DNA of 64,000 nucleotides from Trichosporon coremiiforme. Its lineage: Eukaryota; Basidiomycota; Tremellomycetes; Trichosporonales; Trichosporonaceae. Each line of letters opens with the position of its first letter. The first letter of the stretch is position 1. The stretch spans positions 682,001-746,000 of the forward strand of contig BCJJ01000004.1 of assembly GCA_039545355.1 (NCBI GenBank), read 5' to 3'. The position numbers were made by a program, and so were the translations under genes. Below are positions 1 to 10,136 of the stretch, in pieces. Below the pieces are notes generated by a model. It did not search any database. It saw nothing but the letters and a program-made list of their open reading frames with translations, and was not told the origin of the DNA.

Positions 1-148
1 AGTGCTGGGGTGGTGGGAAGTAGGGTTGAGGGGAGCCGTTCGCATATGGTGAGTACTGCTGATGAGGTGGAATGCCGACCGGAGTGTGAATGAATTGCGG
101 AGGGCTGTCAACGGCGAGAGTCGTGTTGATCTTCGGCGGTCGGTTCAT
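1..148 (-). CDS. N-terminal fragment of a Pro/Gln-rich protein, cut by the left edge
   Basis: Reading leftwards from an ATG at 148, 49 codons stay open to the window edge. The peptide starts MNRPPKINTTLAVDSPPQF and then becomes rich in Pro, Gln, Tyr and Ser (QQYSPYANGSPQPYFPPPQ), a low-complexity N-terminus typical of fungal regulators or kinases. No domain is visible, so no function can be given. The upstream minus-strand sequence is pyrimidine-rich around 1440-1600, as expected for a fungal promoter or 5' leader, which would give this gene an unusually long leader. The call rests on frame openness, composition and a plausible start; it could instead be an internal exon or chance. Confidence 0.45.
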   Translation of the reverse strand, partial: MNRPPKINTTLAVDSPPQFIHTPVGIPPHQQYSPYANGSPQPYFPPPQH

Positions 149-3100
149 CCTTCCATTGTCAGTCATAAAAGTTGCACAAACATTGGTGATTATGCACGCA
201 CTTTTCTTTCTCCTTCTCCTTGGCTGGCCGCTTGGCAGTGATGGCGTAGTGCTCCGTGATGAGCTCCTGTTTAAGCACTGGCGCTGATGGGAGCTGAGCG
301 TTGGTCTCGCAAAGGACACCACCGTTCATTGTTTTTGCGTCGATCAAGCGATACCACTGCGAACTGTCAGACAACAGCTCTTGTTTGCTCTTCAGATCAA
401 CAACGGGCTTGTGGAACCACGCGGCACTTCCCTTTGCCCAGTGCGAGGGTAGGGGTCGATGGCTGGTGAGGTGGAGGTTCGCAGTGTCGTTCCCTGCCCC
501 GAGAGGTCGCCCGATCCCTGCACAGCAACGACTATATCGAGCAGTAGTTCGATTTGTGTGTAGTGGAACCTTGCAGTTCTGTGTACCACACATGCAAATG
601 TTTGGAGACGACGTCGGAAAGCGGGAGGGGAACGAACAATGGGTGGGAGGGAGATTAAGGGGGTACTCACATCCTATTGTGGTGGGCACGGGCTCTACCC
701 TTGACTTGTCCAAAGAGCGCAACTGCTTATGGATCGGTCAGATAGGCCCTGGGTGTCCTTCGCTGGGCGGTTGTGATGTTTACGACCACAATGTAGCGTA
801 GGGAATCGGAGGCGGCGCCAGGCGTCAGGTTCTTGGAGACGAAGAACCTAACCAGTCGAATGCCCTCGGTACTTCCTGGGAACCGATATGTGCACAACCG
901 GTTGCACACGACAACTTCGATGGAGTGGCGTGCGATAAGCAGGCAGTCGGCCGGGCGAAGATTCGATGTGGTAGACGGGTGATGTGTGGAAAGGAAGAGT
1001 GGGAAATGCAATGGCCGTAAGTAGCTGGTCGTCTGGGAAACGGACGATACGATTGCGGACCGAGCTATGATGGTGGACCCTACTGCAATCGAGGCCAGTT
1101 GGGCTACCGTCGTCTCGCTTTCGTTTTCTATGCTATGAGTACGATGTCTGCACAAGACTTGCTCGCCGTGCTGGCGTCTCCGTGCAGAAGGCGTGTCGGT
1201 GCGTGTGTGCCGCCGTGTGTGCGTGCTCGAGCGAGACAACTAGGTGACGGCCGACGGCACAGGTGTCAGATGACAGATCGGGCGGGCGTCTGGTTGGCGG
1301 GGCGAAGGCGGGCTAGGATGACGGTGTACGGTGCGAGCTAATGGAGGGTCCTCGCTTCGTCCTTGAAATTGATGATTATGAGTGAGGCGTTTTAAGAGTA
1401 CAATGCCTGAAGCTTTTGGGTGTGCTTAGTCGAAGAGGAGAGGGTATCTGTTGTCGAAGGAAGAGAAGAACGATGGAGGTTGCGAAAGGAACTGGAGACG
1501 GTGGATGACTGGACTGGATGCCGTCTGGAGGAAGACGGACGAGGAATGAGCAGTGGTGGTGGGAGGCTCGTAGCTCGCTGTCGGGGACTGGGACTGATAT
1601 GGCAGCAGCGCACCAGACCCAAGGACGAGGCGTGCACATCACCTCTATTAACGGTAACGGCTAGGGCTGCGCGCTCACCACGAGGATAAGCCCACCATTC
1701 TTCGCAATTGGTCGTCGCGCAACGTTTGTAATCGCCTTGTATTCGGTCACCGTGCGGAGTCAAGTCTCAGGGTAGGTACATCGACTCAGGGCCTTCCAGT
1801 GTGTGTGGCTTGGAACCATCCCTTTTTCGATTCCTCTTTCCGTCATGTCCATACATCTATTGGATGTCGTGCGTACATGCAGGCACTGCAACGTACCAAC
1901 TTTGTTGTCGAGTCTCGTACACAGGAACCTGTGCGCAATGTCGCCTTCCAGAATATCCACCCATGTTCTCTCTCATCGGCGCTCAGCAGTCGAATGAGCC
2001 CCGTTGAATCAAAATTATCTCATGGAGGTTGGCGGTCACAGTTGCTGCATGCGCACCTTGACCTCCCAGTTGTCAGGGTGTGCCCCCAAGGAGAACGATC
2101 TCGTCATCCTCCCTCTTGTTCCTCTGCGCTGGCGACGCGCTCACCTGGAAGTGACTACTGGCCAAATCGTGAATCGCCGGACCTCCGTCTATGGCTGATA
2201 TCATGAAAGCAAGCCCCGTTCCTCCGTCTTCATCTCATGCTCACCACTTTGCACAACGCCGCAGCCCTTGGCTGGAGGGTGAATTGCATCACGGCAGGGA
2301 ACTGGAGCAGTCCGCGAACACGCCGCAGTGGAGACAGGCCGCGACGGCCTTTAAGAGGCAGCTTGGCTGGTGGGACTGAATTGCTAGGCGATTGGCTAGC
2401 GGATATTAACGTTCAATTTAAACACCTGGCTGTCCCAGAGTCGCGTTGACGGTGATAGCAAGGGGAACGGCAATGCATGCTCCCCCGACGCCTATGCCGT
2501 GCACGCCGTCTCGCACCCAAGCCACTAGCTATGGTGACTGTTCCCATCCTCAATCCGTCATGTCCGGTGCAAGTTCACATTCGTTGACGAGAGCGCCGAC
2601 TGTCGCCCGTCGACAGCGGTGGCGACTGGATGGACGCCCTCCACTGCCATCACCGCAACAGCGACCCCTGGGAGTCGAGCCTGGGTTTGCCCATTCCGCG
2701 CGATGGTCCTCCGAAGACGTTACACGTTCCTGAGCCGTCTGTGGAAAACGGTTGCATGAGTTGAGCAGTCTAAGTGTCACGCCCCTACGCCCCTAGCCAC
2801 CGCGAAGCTGCCACCCCGCATCGCCCTGGTGCAAACCTGCCCGCATGCAGGCATGCCCATATGCCCGCAGGCGAGGAGGCCAAGTCCTAAACCCAGCCAG
2901 AGTGAATTTGGCTCCACAAGCGTGAAGCGTTACTGTCTCCTTCCAGCCCCCCCGCGCCAGCACGCCTGACATGCCGGTTCGAGTACAATCGTCAATCGCT
3001 AGCTTGCTCCAAACGCGTAACAAGCTTCCGGCTGATCCGGCTGCGCGCCGCGCGAGCATTCAGTCTAGTCGCGCCCAGTGGAGTTCACTGCCTTCCCCGC

Positions 3101-3256
3101 TTCACGTGCATCTCTCCAGGCACCGGGAACAGATCTCAGATTCAGCGTGCCGCGTGCCGGCCTTGCCGCCGATCACCGCTAAGCGCTCACCCCTGCCCAC
3201 CGCGTCATGATAGCCACACCGTCATGTCCAATGTAACGTTGTTGCAACCATCCACC
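149..3256. other. 3.1 kb region with no gene found: leader/promoter between divergent genes
   Basis: No open frame here shows domain-like sequence or consistent exon-intron structure. The minus strand between about 1440 and 1600 is strongly pyrimidine-rich (CTTCC/CTCTTCC runs), resembling fungal core promoters and leaders, and would serve the gene running off the left edge. The right end supplies the promoter of the cyclodeaminase-like gene. Open frames of 60-190 codons on both strands overlap each other and look like chance. Confidence 0.5.
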
Positions 3257-4348
3257 ATGGCCCTCAAGATCCTCACTCGCAAGGACGTCGACAAAGTACT
3301 CGATGCTCTGGATTTGCAGGCAGCTGTAGACTCGCAGGCAGCGGTTTTTGCGGCGTACTCTGGCCCGAAGACCGGAGACGGTGAGGTGATAGCGTGGGCC
3401 GGTGCTAACAACCCAGCTCCTGGCGTTCCTTCCCTGCAACTTCCTCTTCGTCATGTTTTGACTTCCCCGGACCAGACGATGCTCTTCATGCCTGGAAGAG
3501 TAGACCGAAAGACGGCTATCAAAATTGTGTCTGTTCCCACGACCGGCGGAGACGGCCTACCCGGCACCACGCTCATCATGGATGAGGTCAGCGGACGGGT
3601 GCGCGCAGTTGTCAATGCTCGTCGCCTTACTGCACAGAGGAATGCCGCTGGTATGTTCAGACTCGCTTGCACCTCAACCTGACACCCAGGATCGGTCCTC
3701 TCCTACCAGCTCCTTGGGAACGGCAAACCTGCCAACATCGTCCTCTTCGGATCAGGGGCGCAAGCCGAAGCTCATGCTCGCATGTTCCTCAATCTTTACC
3801 CGAGCATAACCAAGTGCACTGTGGTCAACCGAAGACCGACTGAGCGGGCGGCTCACCTCGTCGATGGCCTCGTCAAGGCCTTCCCAAAGGTAAAGGTGTG
3901 CCTCGGCATCAACTCGGAGAACGACTTCAACCTCTCCGACACCATCAAGGACGCCGACATCATCTGCACTATGACCTCGTCGACGCAGGCGCTGTTTGCA
4001 TCGAAGGACGTGAAGTCGGGTGCTCACATGTGCATGATCGGCTCCTACAAGAAACACATGCGCGAGGTCGAGGACGATCTTGTCAAGCGGGCGGGCACTG
4101 TCCTTGTGGACTCGAAGGAGGCATGCGAGGCGGAGGCCGGAGAGCTGCAAAACTTGACCGAGGACCAGATGGTCGAGATCGGAAAGGTGGTCAAAGACAA
4201 GTTTAAGGCGGAAACGATCAAGCAGTCCGGGGACGTCACCATGTTCAAGAGCGTGGGTTTGGGAGTGCAGGATGTGGCTGTCGCGCAGGTTGTCCTCGAC
4301 CAGGCGGAAAAGCTGGGACTAGGTTCCGTGATCGAGGACTATGATTAA
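3257..4348 (+). CDS. Ornithine cyclodeaminase / mu-crystallin family NAD(P)-binding protein
   Basis: Two exons (3257-3650 and 3690-4348) separated by a 39-nt intron with a CTGAC branch site give about 350 residues, the usual size for this family. The N-terminal half carries dimerisation/substrate elements (KTAIKIVSVP, then LPGTTLIMDEVSGRVRAVV) and the C-terminal half has a Rossmann segment with the nucleotide-binding stretch IVLFGSGAQAEAHAR followed by a basic VVNRRP. Members deaminate ornithine to proline, reduce ketimines or act on other amino acids; the substrate cannot be read from sequence. The ATG at 3257 sits in an excellent context (CCACCATGG); an in-frame ATG at 3224 would add 11 residues. 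No targeting signal is obvious, so it is probably cytosolic. A phosphatase gene follows 300 nt downstream on the same strand. Confidence 0.85.
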
Positions 4349-4646
4349 TATGACTAGAAGCACACACTGTGTAGAACAGCGCAAAAGATAATGCATGTCT
4401 GAAGATGGTCTGCCTTTTCCCCTACCCCTACACTCGTGGCCACCCACATCCCGTCAGGTTATCTTGATAGCAGATAGGCGTCCCTGACTGCGGAGTCCCC
4501 ACAACATGTTCATGAACCAACGTGCGCGCTAAAATAGCATTGGCCTAGTCACCCGGTCTCTCTTGTCGCTCCCCTATCGACTTGCCTTCCTCCCTCATCA
4601 CCAGCACCGCCTTCCCCTTATTTGAAAGCCTCTCGAGCCATCCATT

Positions 4647-6519
4647 ATGCCCGGGATGGATGTTGAGCAGGGGTATAACTCTCCCAAAGCACCCTTCGTC
4701 ACCACCTACCGCAGTACGGAATACAACACGCTCTCTCTCCCTTACAAGCATCTCAGCCGCAACTCTTCCAAGGCATCTTTGCCGCCCAACTTTTCTCCAT
4801 ACACACCCCGGTCTCCCCTTCTCTATCGGCGCACCTCCGACTTCTCCGTGAGCAGCCGGGGGTCGCGCCGTAGGAAGGCGCCGCCCATTCACTACTTGCC
4901 TGCCCTCATTGCTGTCATCCTGTTCACGGTCACGATTGCCGCCTGGTCTCTTTCCAAAGTGCCGTGTGGGATTCCTCACCTGTGCCGCGAGAGCTTCAGT
5001 GAAGTCATCGCCAGAAACACTGGGACCTACGCCCCCTTTCGAGAACAACGCTATCATGGACTTCCAGCGACATGCAAGGTCGATCAGGTATCGATCGTGG
5101 GTATCACTACAGGTCGAGTTGCGTTACATCGCTGACATCACAGTTGCACCGTCATACCGCGAGGTATCCCACAGAAGCCGCCGCCAAACGTCTGAAGAAG
5201 ACTCTCGCCAAGATTGCTGAACGTCGAGTCAAGTATCCCGATCATCGCGAGTTCGGCTTCCTCCTCGGTGCCAACCTCGACCTTGAGGGATGGCATATGG
5301 GCGAACTGACTGACCAAGGTCGCTGGGAGTAGGTTACACGATTAGTGGTGAACTTACAGCAGTGCTTGGGAGTCTGGCTCCAAGATTGCGAAGCGATACC
5401 CCCTCGAGCTGTTCACTCGCAGCACGGATAGTGGCCGTGTACTGGAGACTGGACAGTATTGGCTCCAAGGTTACCATGGAGTCAAGTTTGGCTCGAACAA
5501 AACCCGTAACCCCGATGTCGTTATCGAGGAAGGACCGGTGAGCCAACTCCGCCAGGAGCTCAAGCTGACGATGCAGCACAGCAACAACACGCTCTCAGTG
5601 CACAACTGTCGGGGCTTCATGTCGGCGGACCCACCCCTCGGAATCGATGAGAGGGACGCCCTGCTACCGATCCTGAAGTCCGCCGCCAGGCGTCTGAACG
5701 GGATTCTTCAACCCCAGCCTCCTTTCACGCCTCTGGATGTTGTACACCTCGGGCACATGTGCGGCTACGACAGCGCCGCGGCCCATCGTTGGAGTGGATG
5801 GAGCAGCTGGTGCAACATGCTATGCCGTGCTGATTGGGAGGCGGTCGGACACCTCGCCGATGCCGAGAGGTGGTACAGCGTCGGTGAAGGAAGTGTAAGC
5901 TAGGTTCTTACAGCTTAAAGCTTATATCAGCTGTACGGCAAGACCATGGGCGCGGGATACGTGAACGAACTGCTCGCTCGTCTGTTCGATCGCGCACCCA
6001 CAGATTCCACCACCACCAACCACACGCTGAATGACAACGCCGAGACCTTCCCCCGGGGTGGCCAACGGCTCTTTGTCGTGAGTTTACTTAGGATTTCTGG
6101 AAATGACACGCAGGACTTCTCGCATGACAACGAGATGGTCGAGATCCTGACGGCGATGGGGGTCCTGACCATGGACCAAAAGCTGCCCACGACGCATATT
6201 CCAAAGCACAGGCAGTTTGTGCTCTCCAAGCTGGTCCCGTTCGGCGCGCGCTGGGCTTTCGAGCGCGTACGCTGCGGCCGCTCCCGCCACGACGCCGAGA
6301 CGAATGACAAGTGGAAGAGCCGCAATATGTTTGTCCGCGTACTCGTCAAGTAAGTCGAGCCCCGAGCATGCAACTGATGGCAGTGACCGCCCGATGCGCG
6401 TCGACCACATCGCGTGCCGCTCCTTCTCGTTGACCGAGTACGGTCTTTGTCAGCTCGATGCGTTCCACGAGGCACAGGCGTGGAGCACCGAGCACGTCAA
6501 CTGGGCCAAGTGCCTCTGA
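4647..6519 (+). CDS. Membrane-anchored histidine acid phosphatase, phytase-like
   Basis: Six exons (4647-5087, 5144-5328, 5363-5894, 5931-6077, 6114-6349, 6384-6519) encode 558 residues. A cytosolic Ser-rich N-terminus precedes one membrane segment near residues 87-107 (PALIAVILFTVTIAAW), so this looks like a type II membrane protein with a lumenal or external enzyme domain. The domain matches fungal phytases along its length: the catalytic His motif as LHRHTARYPT, a SNNTL stretch, MGAGYVNELLARL, the proton-donor region FSHDNEMVEIL, and a C-terminus with RVLVNDR and several cysteines ending NWAKCL. The canonical motif is RHGxRxP; here Gly is replaced by Thr. Expected activity is release of phosphate from phosphomonoesters. 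Three of its introns are only 34-36 nt. It converges on MSH1 with a 77-nt gap. Confidence 0.85.
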
Positions 6520-6596
6520 TTCACCTCTGTAGCATAACGACTATGTTGTATCAGACAACCCTACATGTATCATGTGCATTGCGTACAAGTGAGATC

Positions 6597-9500
6597 TCAA
6601 GATGATTCGGGCTTGGTAGCGTCGAGGCGCTTCAGCGTATCGCTCGCAATCTCCAAGAAGTCGCTCGGCATGCCAGCGAGCTGTGCAGCTTTCTGCTTCG
6701 TCAGCTTATTACCCAATTCTGAGCGCTCACAATGGCGTGCGAGTCATAGTTGATCCCTGGCTTAAGCGCGTACGAGTACGCGAACGCGCCACTGGCCGCA
6801 TCGACATCGACGTCGGTGCAGAAGAACGCGACGCCGGGCCGAACGTCCCCAGACTCAGTAGGTGAGCGCGGCGCACCGAGCATGTGTGCCAGCTCGTGGT
6901 AGTGTGTCGCGAATAGGGTGCGACACCCAATGTGCCGCAGGATGTAGTCGAGGGTTGCGTAGGCGATACTGATGCCCGCGTTGAGTGTTGTGCCGCGGCC
7001 GATTCTGTCGTCAGCTTTGTCCCGTCCTCTGGTTATCCTCGCGAAGTAATGTGCTCACTCATCCATGATGACGAGGGAGCGCGGCGTCGCGCTCTTGAGG
7101 ATGGTCGCCGTCTCGACCATCTCGAGCATGAAGGTGCTCCTGTCCCTGTAAAGATCGTCGCGCGCGCCAATCCGCGAGAAGACCTTGTCGACTATCCCGA
7201 TCCGGGCGCTGTCGGCGGGCACAAAGGAGCCGCTCTGCGCCAGAATCGCGAGCACGGCCGTCTGCCGCAGGAGCGTCGACTTGCCCCCTTGGTTTGGCCC
7301 GGTTACGACGTGCAGGTACGCTAAGGGCGTCATGTGCGTCGAGTTTGGCGTGAAGGCGCGCGAGGCGGCGAGCAGGCCAGATTCAACCGAGGGATGCCGC
7401 CCTGCTTCGACGTGCAGCTCGGTTCTGCGGTTAGCTCCAAAACAAACGATTCGCCCACCCCTCGTCAAGCACAGGACGGACGTAGTTCAATTCGACTGCT
7501 GCTTGCGCGAACCCGGCTGAGACGTCCAGCTCATCTACGAGTTCTGCGTTGTGCTGCACTACCCTCGAGTGCTCGATCACGATTGCGCGCAGCCGGTTCA
7601 GTGCTCGCGAGTGTGCCACTTCAAGCTCCTGATGCCCGCGAGCCAGCTTCGCGCCTAGCAGGGACCATTCCTGTTCGTCAGCTTACTGCACGAAGATCTT
7701 TTAGCTCCCAAGGGGGGTACGTACGTTGTTGGCGAATGTCTTGGACGCGCGCGTCTCGCTCATGACGTAAAAGTCGGGAGACCGGTCGAGCTTGCCAATC
7801 TCCGTCTTGCGCTTGACATTGACGACAAAGGCGCCGCGCACGTTCTGGCCGAGGCTCAACGTTGGCGCCGCCATGTCCTCACGCAGGCGAGCCTCGAGCT
7901 TATCTCTCTGCGTTTTCAGGCGTTCGATCTGTTTATGTAGATCTGACAGTTCTGTCGAGAAGCTGCTGTCAGCTAACGGTTGCAGCCACTAAGCTCACCT
8001 GGGACGGATCCACCACAGCGCGCGCTCGCGCTCTGCCCGCTTCCGGTCTTCCTCTTCACCCTTCGTCCCCCGAGGACTGGGCTCGGGGTCTGACTCGTCC
8101 ACAATCTGCAGCACATTCAGCGCCGTCTCGTCGATCGCACTCTCGATTGTGTCCGCGAGCTCGGTGAGCGGTTTGAATGCCTCAACGAACTGACGAAGAC
8201 GCTCGCGGCCTTCCGCCTGCCCGCCTTCGGGCACAGCCCTTCGCCTCTTCTCGCGCACCGTCTCCTGGATGCGAGCTAGGATCTGCTCCACATGCCGGAT
8301 CCAGCGAGCAACATCCCATACGTCGCTGCCGTCGCCTTGGTACGAGCGGAACTTTTGGACAGTACGCATCACATCCGAGAGCTCCCTCAACTGCTCACGC
8401 AAGCGGAGGCGGAGGTCCTCGTTGTCGACGAGCGTCGCCACCAAGGCTAAGCGGGCATTGATGTGTGGCAGCGAAGTCGATGGAGCTGAAAGCGTACGGC
8501 GCAGAAGACGCTGGCCGGAATCCGTCACTGTGCGGGAGATGACGCTCAGGAGGGTGCCCTTGACACTGAGCGGTGATCGGAGGTGGGATGGTATGTTGTT
8601 GATCGGCATCAGGCCACCTGGTCGAAGAGCATGTCGGATCTCGAGTGCTTGAAGGGTCGGGGCGTCGATGTGCATCTGAAGCTGCTCCGTCTCGCGATTG
8701 AACTCTTCGGGCTGTGTCGGCATCGCGGGCACCGAGTCTCGCAGAGCATACTCCAGGTGACCGCGGAGAAGGGTGATGGCTCTCCGTTCCAATGCTAGCG
8801 CACTGGCAGGCTTCGGCACTCCCCTCCGCTGCAAGCTTGTGTCGTCCTCGCCGGCGCTTGCAAATGATACATGAACGCCCAGGACGCGCAAGAGGCCAAG
8901 GAACTCTCCCACGTCCGGATCGAGGTCAACTGCTTCGTCCACTGCTTCCATTCCCTGCAGCCACGCATCCCGGTATGTCGAGTCGAGAACAATCTCTTTA
9001 GGCGATACGCGGGTCAACTCGTCCTCGATATCGTCGACAGTCGTATCCTTTGTGAAGAACTCGCCCGTCGAGACGTCTGCGTACGCCATGTACAGCGGCA
9101 GTCCTCCGACGCCTGGCTTCGCGTGAGCACCGACTGCCAACGCCAGCAGATACCGGCTCTCCTGTCCGGAGACCCATGACTCGCTGACAAGCGTGCCAGG
9201 AGTCACGACTCTTGTCACCTTCCTCTTGACTACGTCTCGCGGATCCCGGAGCTGCAGAGGATCTTTCGCTTCCTCAACGAGGGCGACGGTGTAACCAAGA
9301 TCTTGAACGAGGAGCTTCAAATACTTGTCGATCTGGTGGATGGGAAAGCCGGTGAACGGGAACTGGCCAGTCTTGTAAGTCTTGCTGGTCAACTTGATGC
9401 CGAGAAGGGAAGAGACTTCGATCGCCGGCTGGAAGTAGGACTGTGGTGAGCGAGACAGCGAAGAGGCAGACGAGCCTACCTCATAGAAGTTGCCGACTTG

Positions 9501-9963
9501 TGTGAGCAGAATGCAATCCGGGAAGCGCTTCCAGTTGAGCCAGACAAGCTTGGACAGCGGTGTTTCAGGAATATCTCCAGCCTTCAGTGCTGCTTCATAC
9601 TCGGCTTGCTCTTCGGGCGAGATGTCGACGTATTCAGTGCAACCTGCATCGCCGCTGGGCTCTGGCGTCTCTGCTGGATCAGCTGCGTGACAGCCGTTTC
9701 GACGTACCAGCCTTGAGTTTTCGCTTGCGTTTCGGTTTTGATGATTCCAGAAAAGACTCCACCGGTCCGACTGCCCGGTCATCTTGTGCTGGTGTTGCAG
9801 ACGTCGGCAAGTCGTCGAACGCCAGCACTTCCTTCTTCGGGCGGCGGCCCGATGACGCGTATTTCGGTCGCAGAAGTCGGCCAGAGATTACCGGAGTCGC
9901 TCGAGGAAAAGCCAAGGGCCCGATAATACAGTGTCGCGCTGACGGACCCAAGCGGCTAAGCAT
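6597..9963 (-). CDS. MSH1: Mitochondrial DNA mismatch-repair ATPase, MutS homologue MSH1
   Basis: Eight exons on the minus strand join in phase to 1025 residues, the size of MutS proteins. The N-terminus ([12 protein letters not shown]..., rich in Arg, Ser and Ala, poor in acids) looks like a mitochondrial presequence. MutS domain I follows (VGNFYE, then [10 protein letters not shown]), then connector, core and clamp domains, and the ATPase with Walker [10 protein letters not shown], Walker B SLVIMDE, the signature region ([14 protein letters not shown]) and IGRGTT, then THYHELAH and a terminal SHAI...LAGMP helix. Exons are about 9963-9708, 9673-9480, 9440-7999, 7962-7725, 7670-7459, 7424-7059, 7004-6731 and 6692-6597. 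Family role: mismatch recognition and stability of mitochondrial DNA. Walker A has Gln where most MSH proteins have Met. The first true ATG is at 9963; open sequence further upstream lacks an ATG. Confidence 0.92.
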
Positions 9964-10136
9964 AGAAGGAGGGTTTCTCGCGATCACTGCCCGCAAGAGA
10001 GTAGTTGAGGAGGGTCGATGCGAGAGTGGAGGTTCGTGGATGATTGTCGATTCAGGCACGGCATCGGATCCTTCAAACCAAAGTCACCAACGATGATTCC
10101 AATCCAATCCTCTTCCGTTCCACCACATCCCCAACC
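9964..10136. promoter_or_regulatory. Bidirectional promoter between MSH1 and ARP5
   Basis: The start codons of MSH1 (minus, 9963) and ARP5 (plus, 10137) lie 173 nt apart, so both promoters and leaders must fit here or overlap the genes. No TATA box is apparent. The ARP5 side is rich in TCC/CCA pyrimidine sequence just before its ATG, as in other leaders of this window. Confidence 0.5.

Noticed and set aside
9964..10059. N-terminal extension of MSH1 up to 10059
   Set aside because: The extended frame begins at GTG, not ATG. The ATG at 9963 starts a good mitochondrial presequence.
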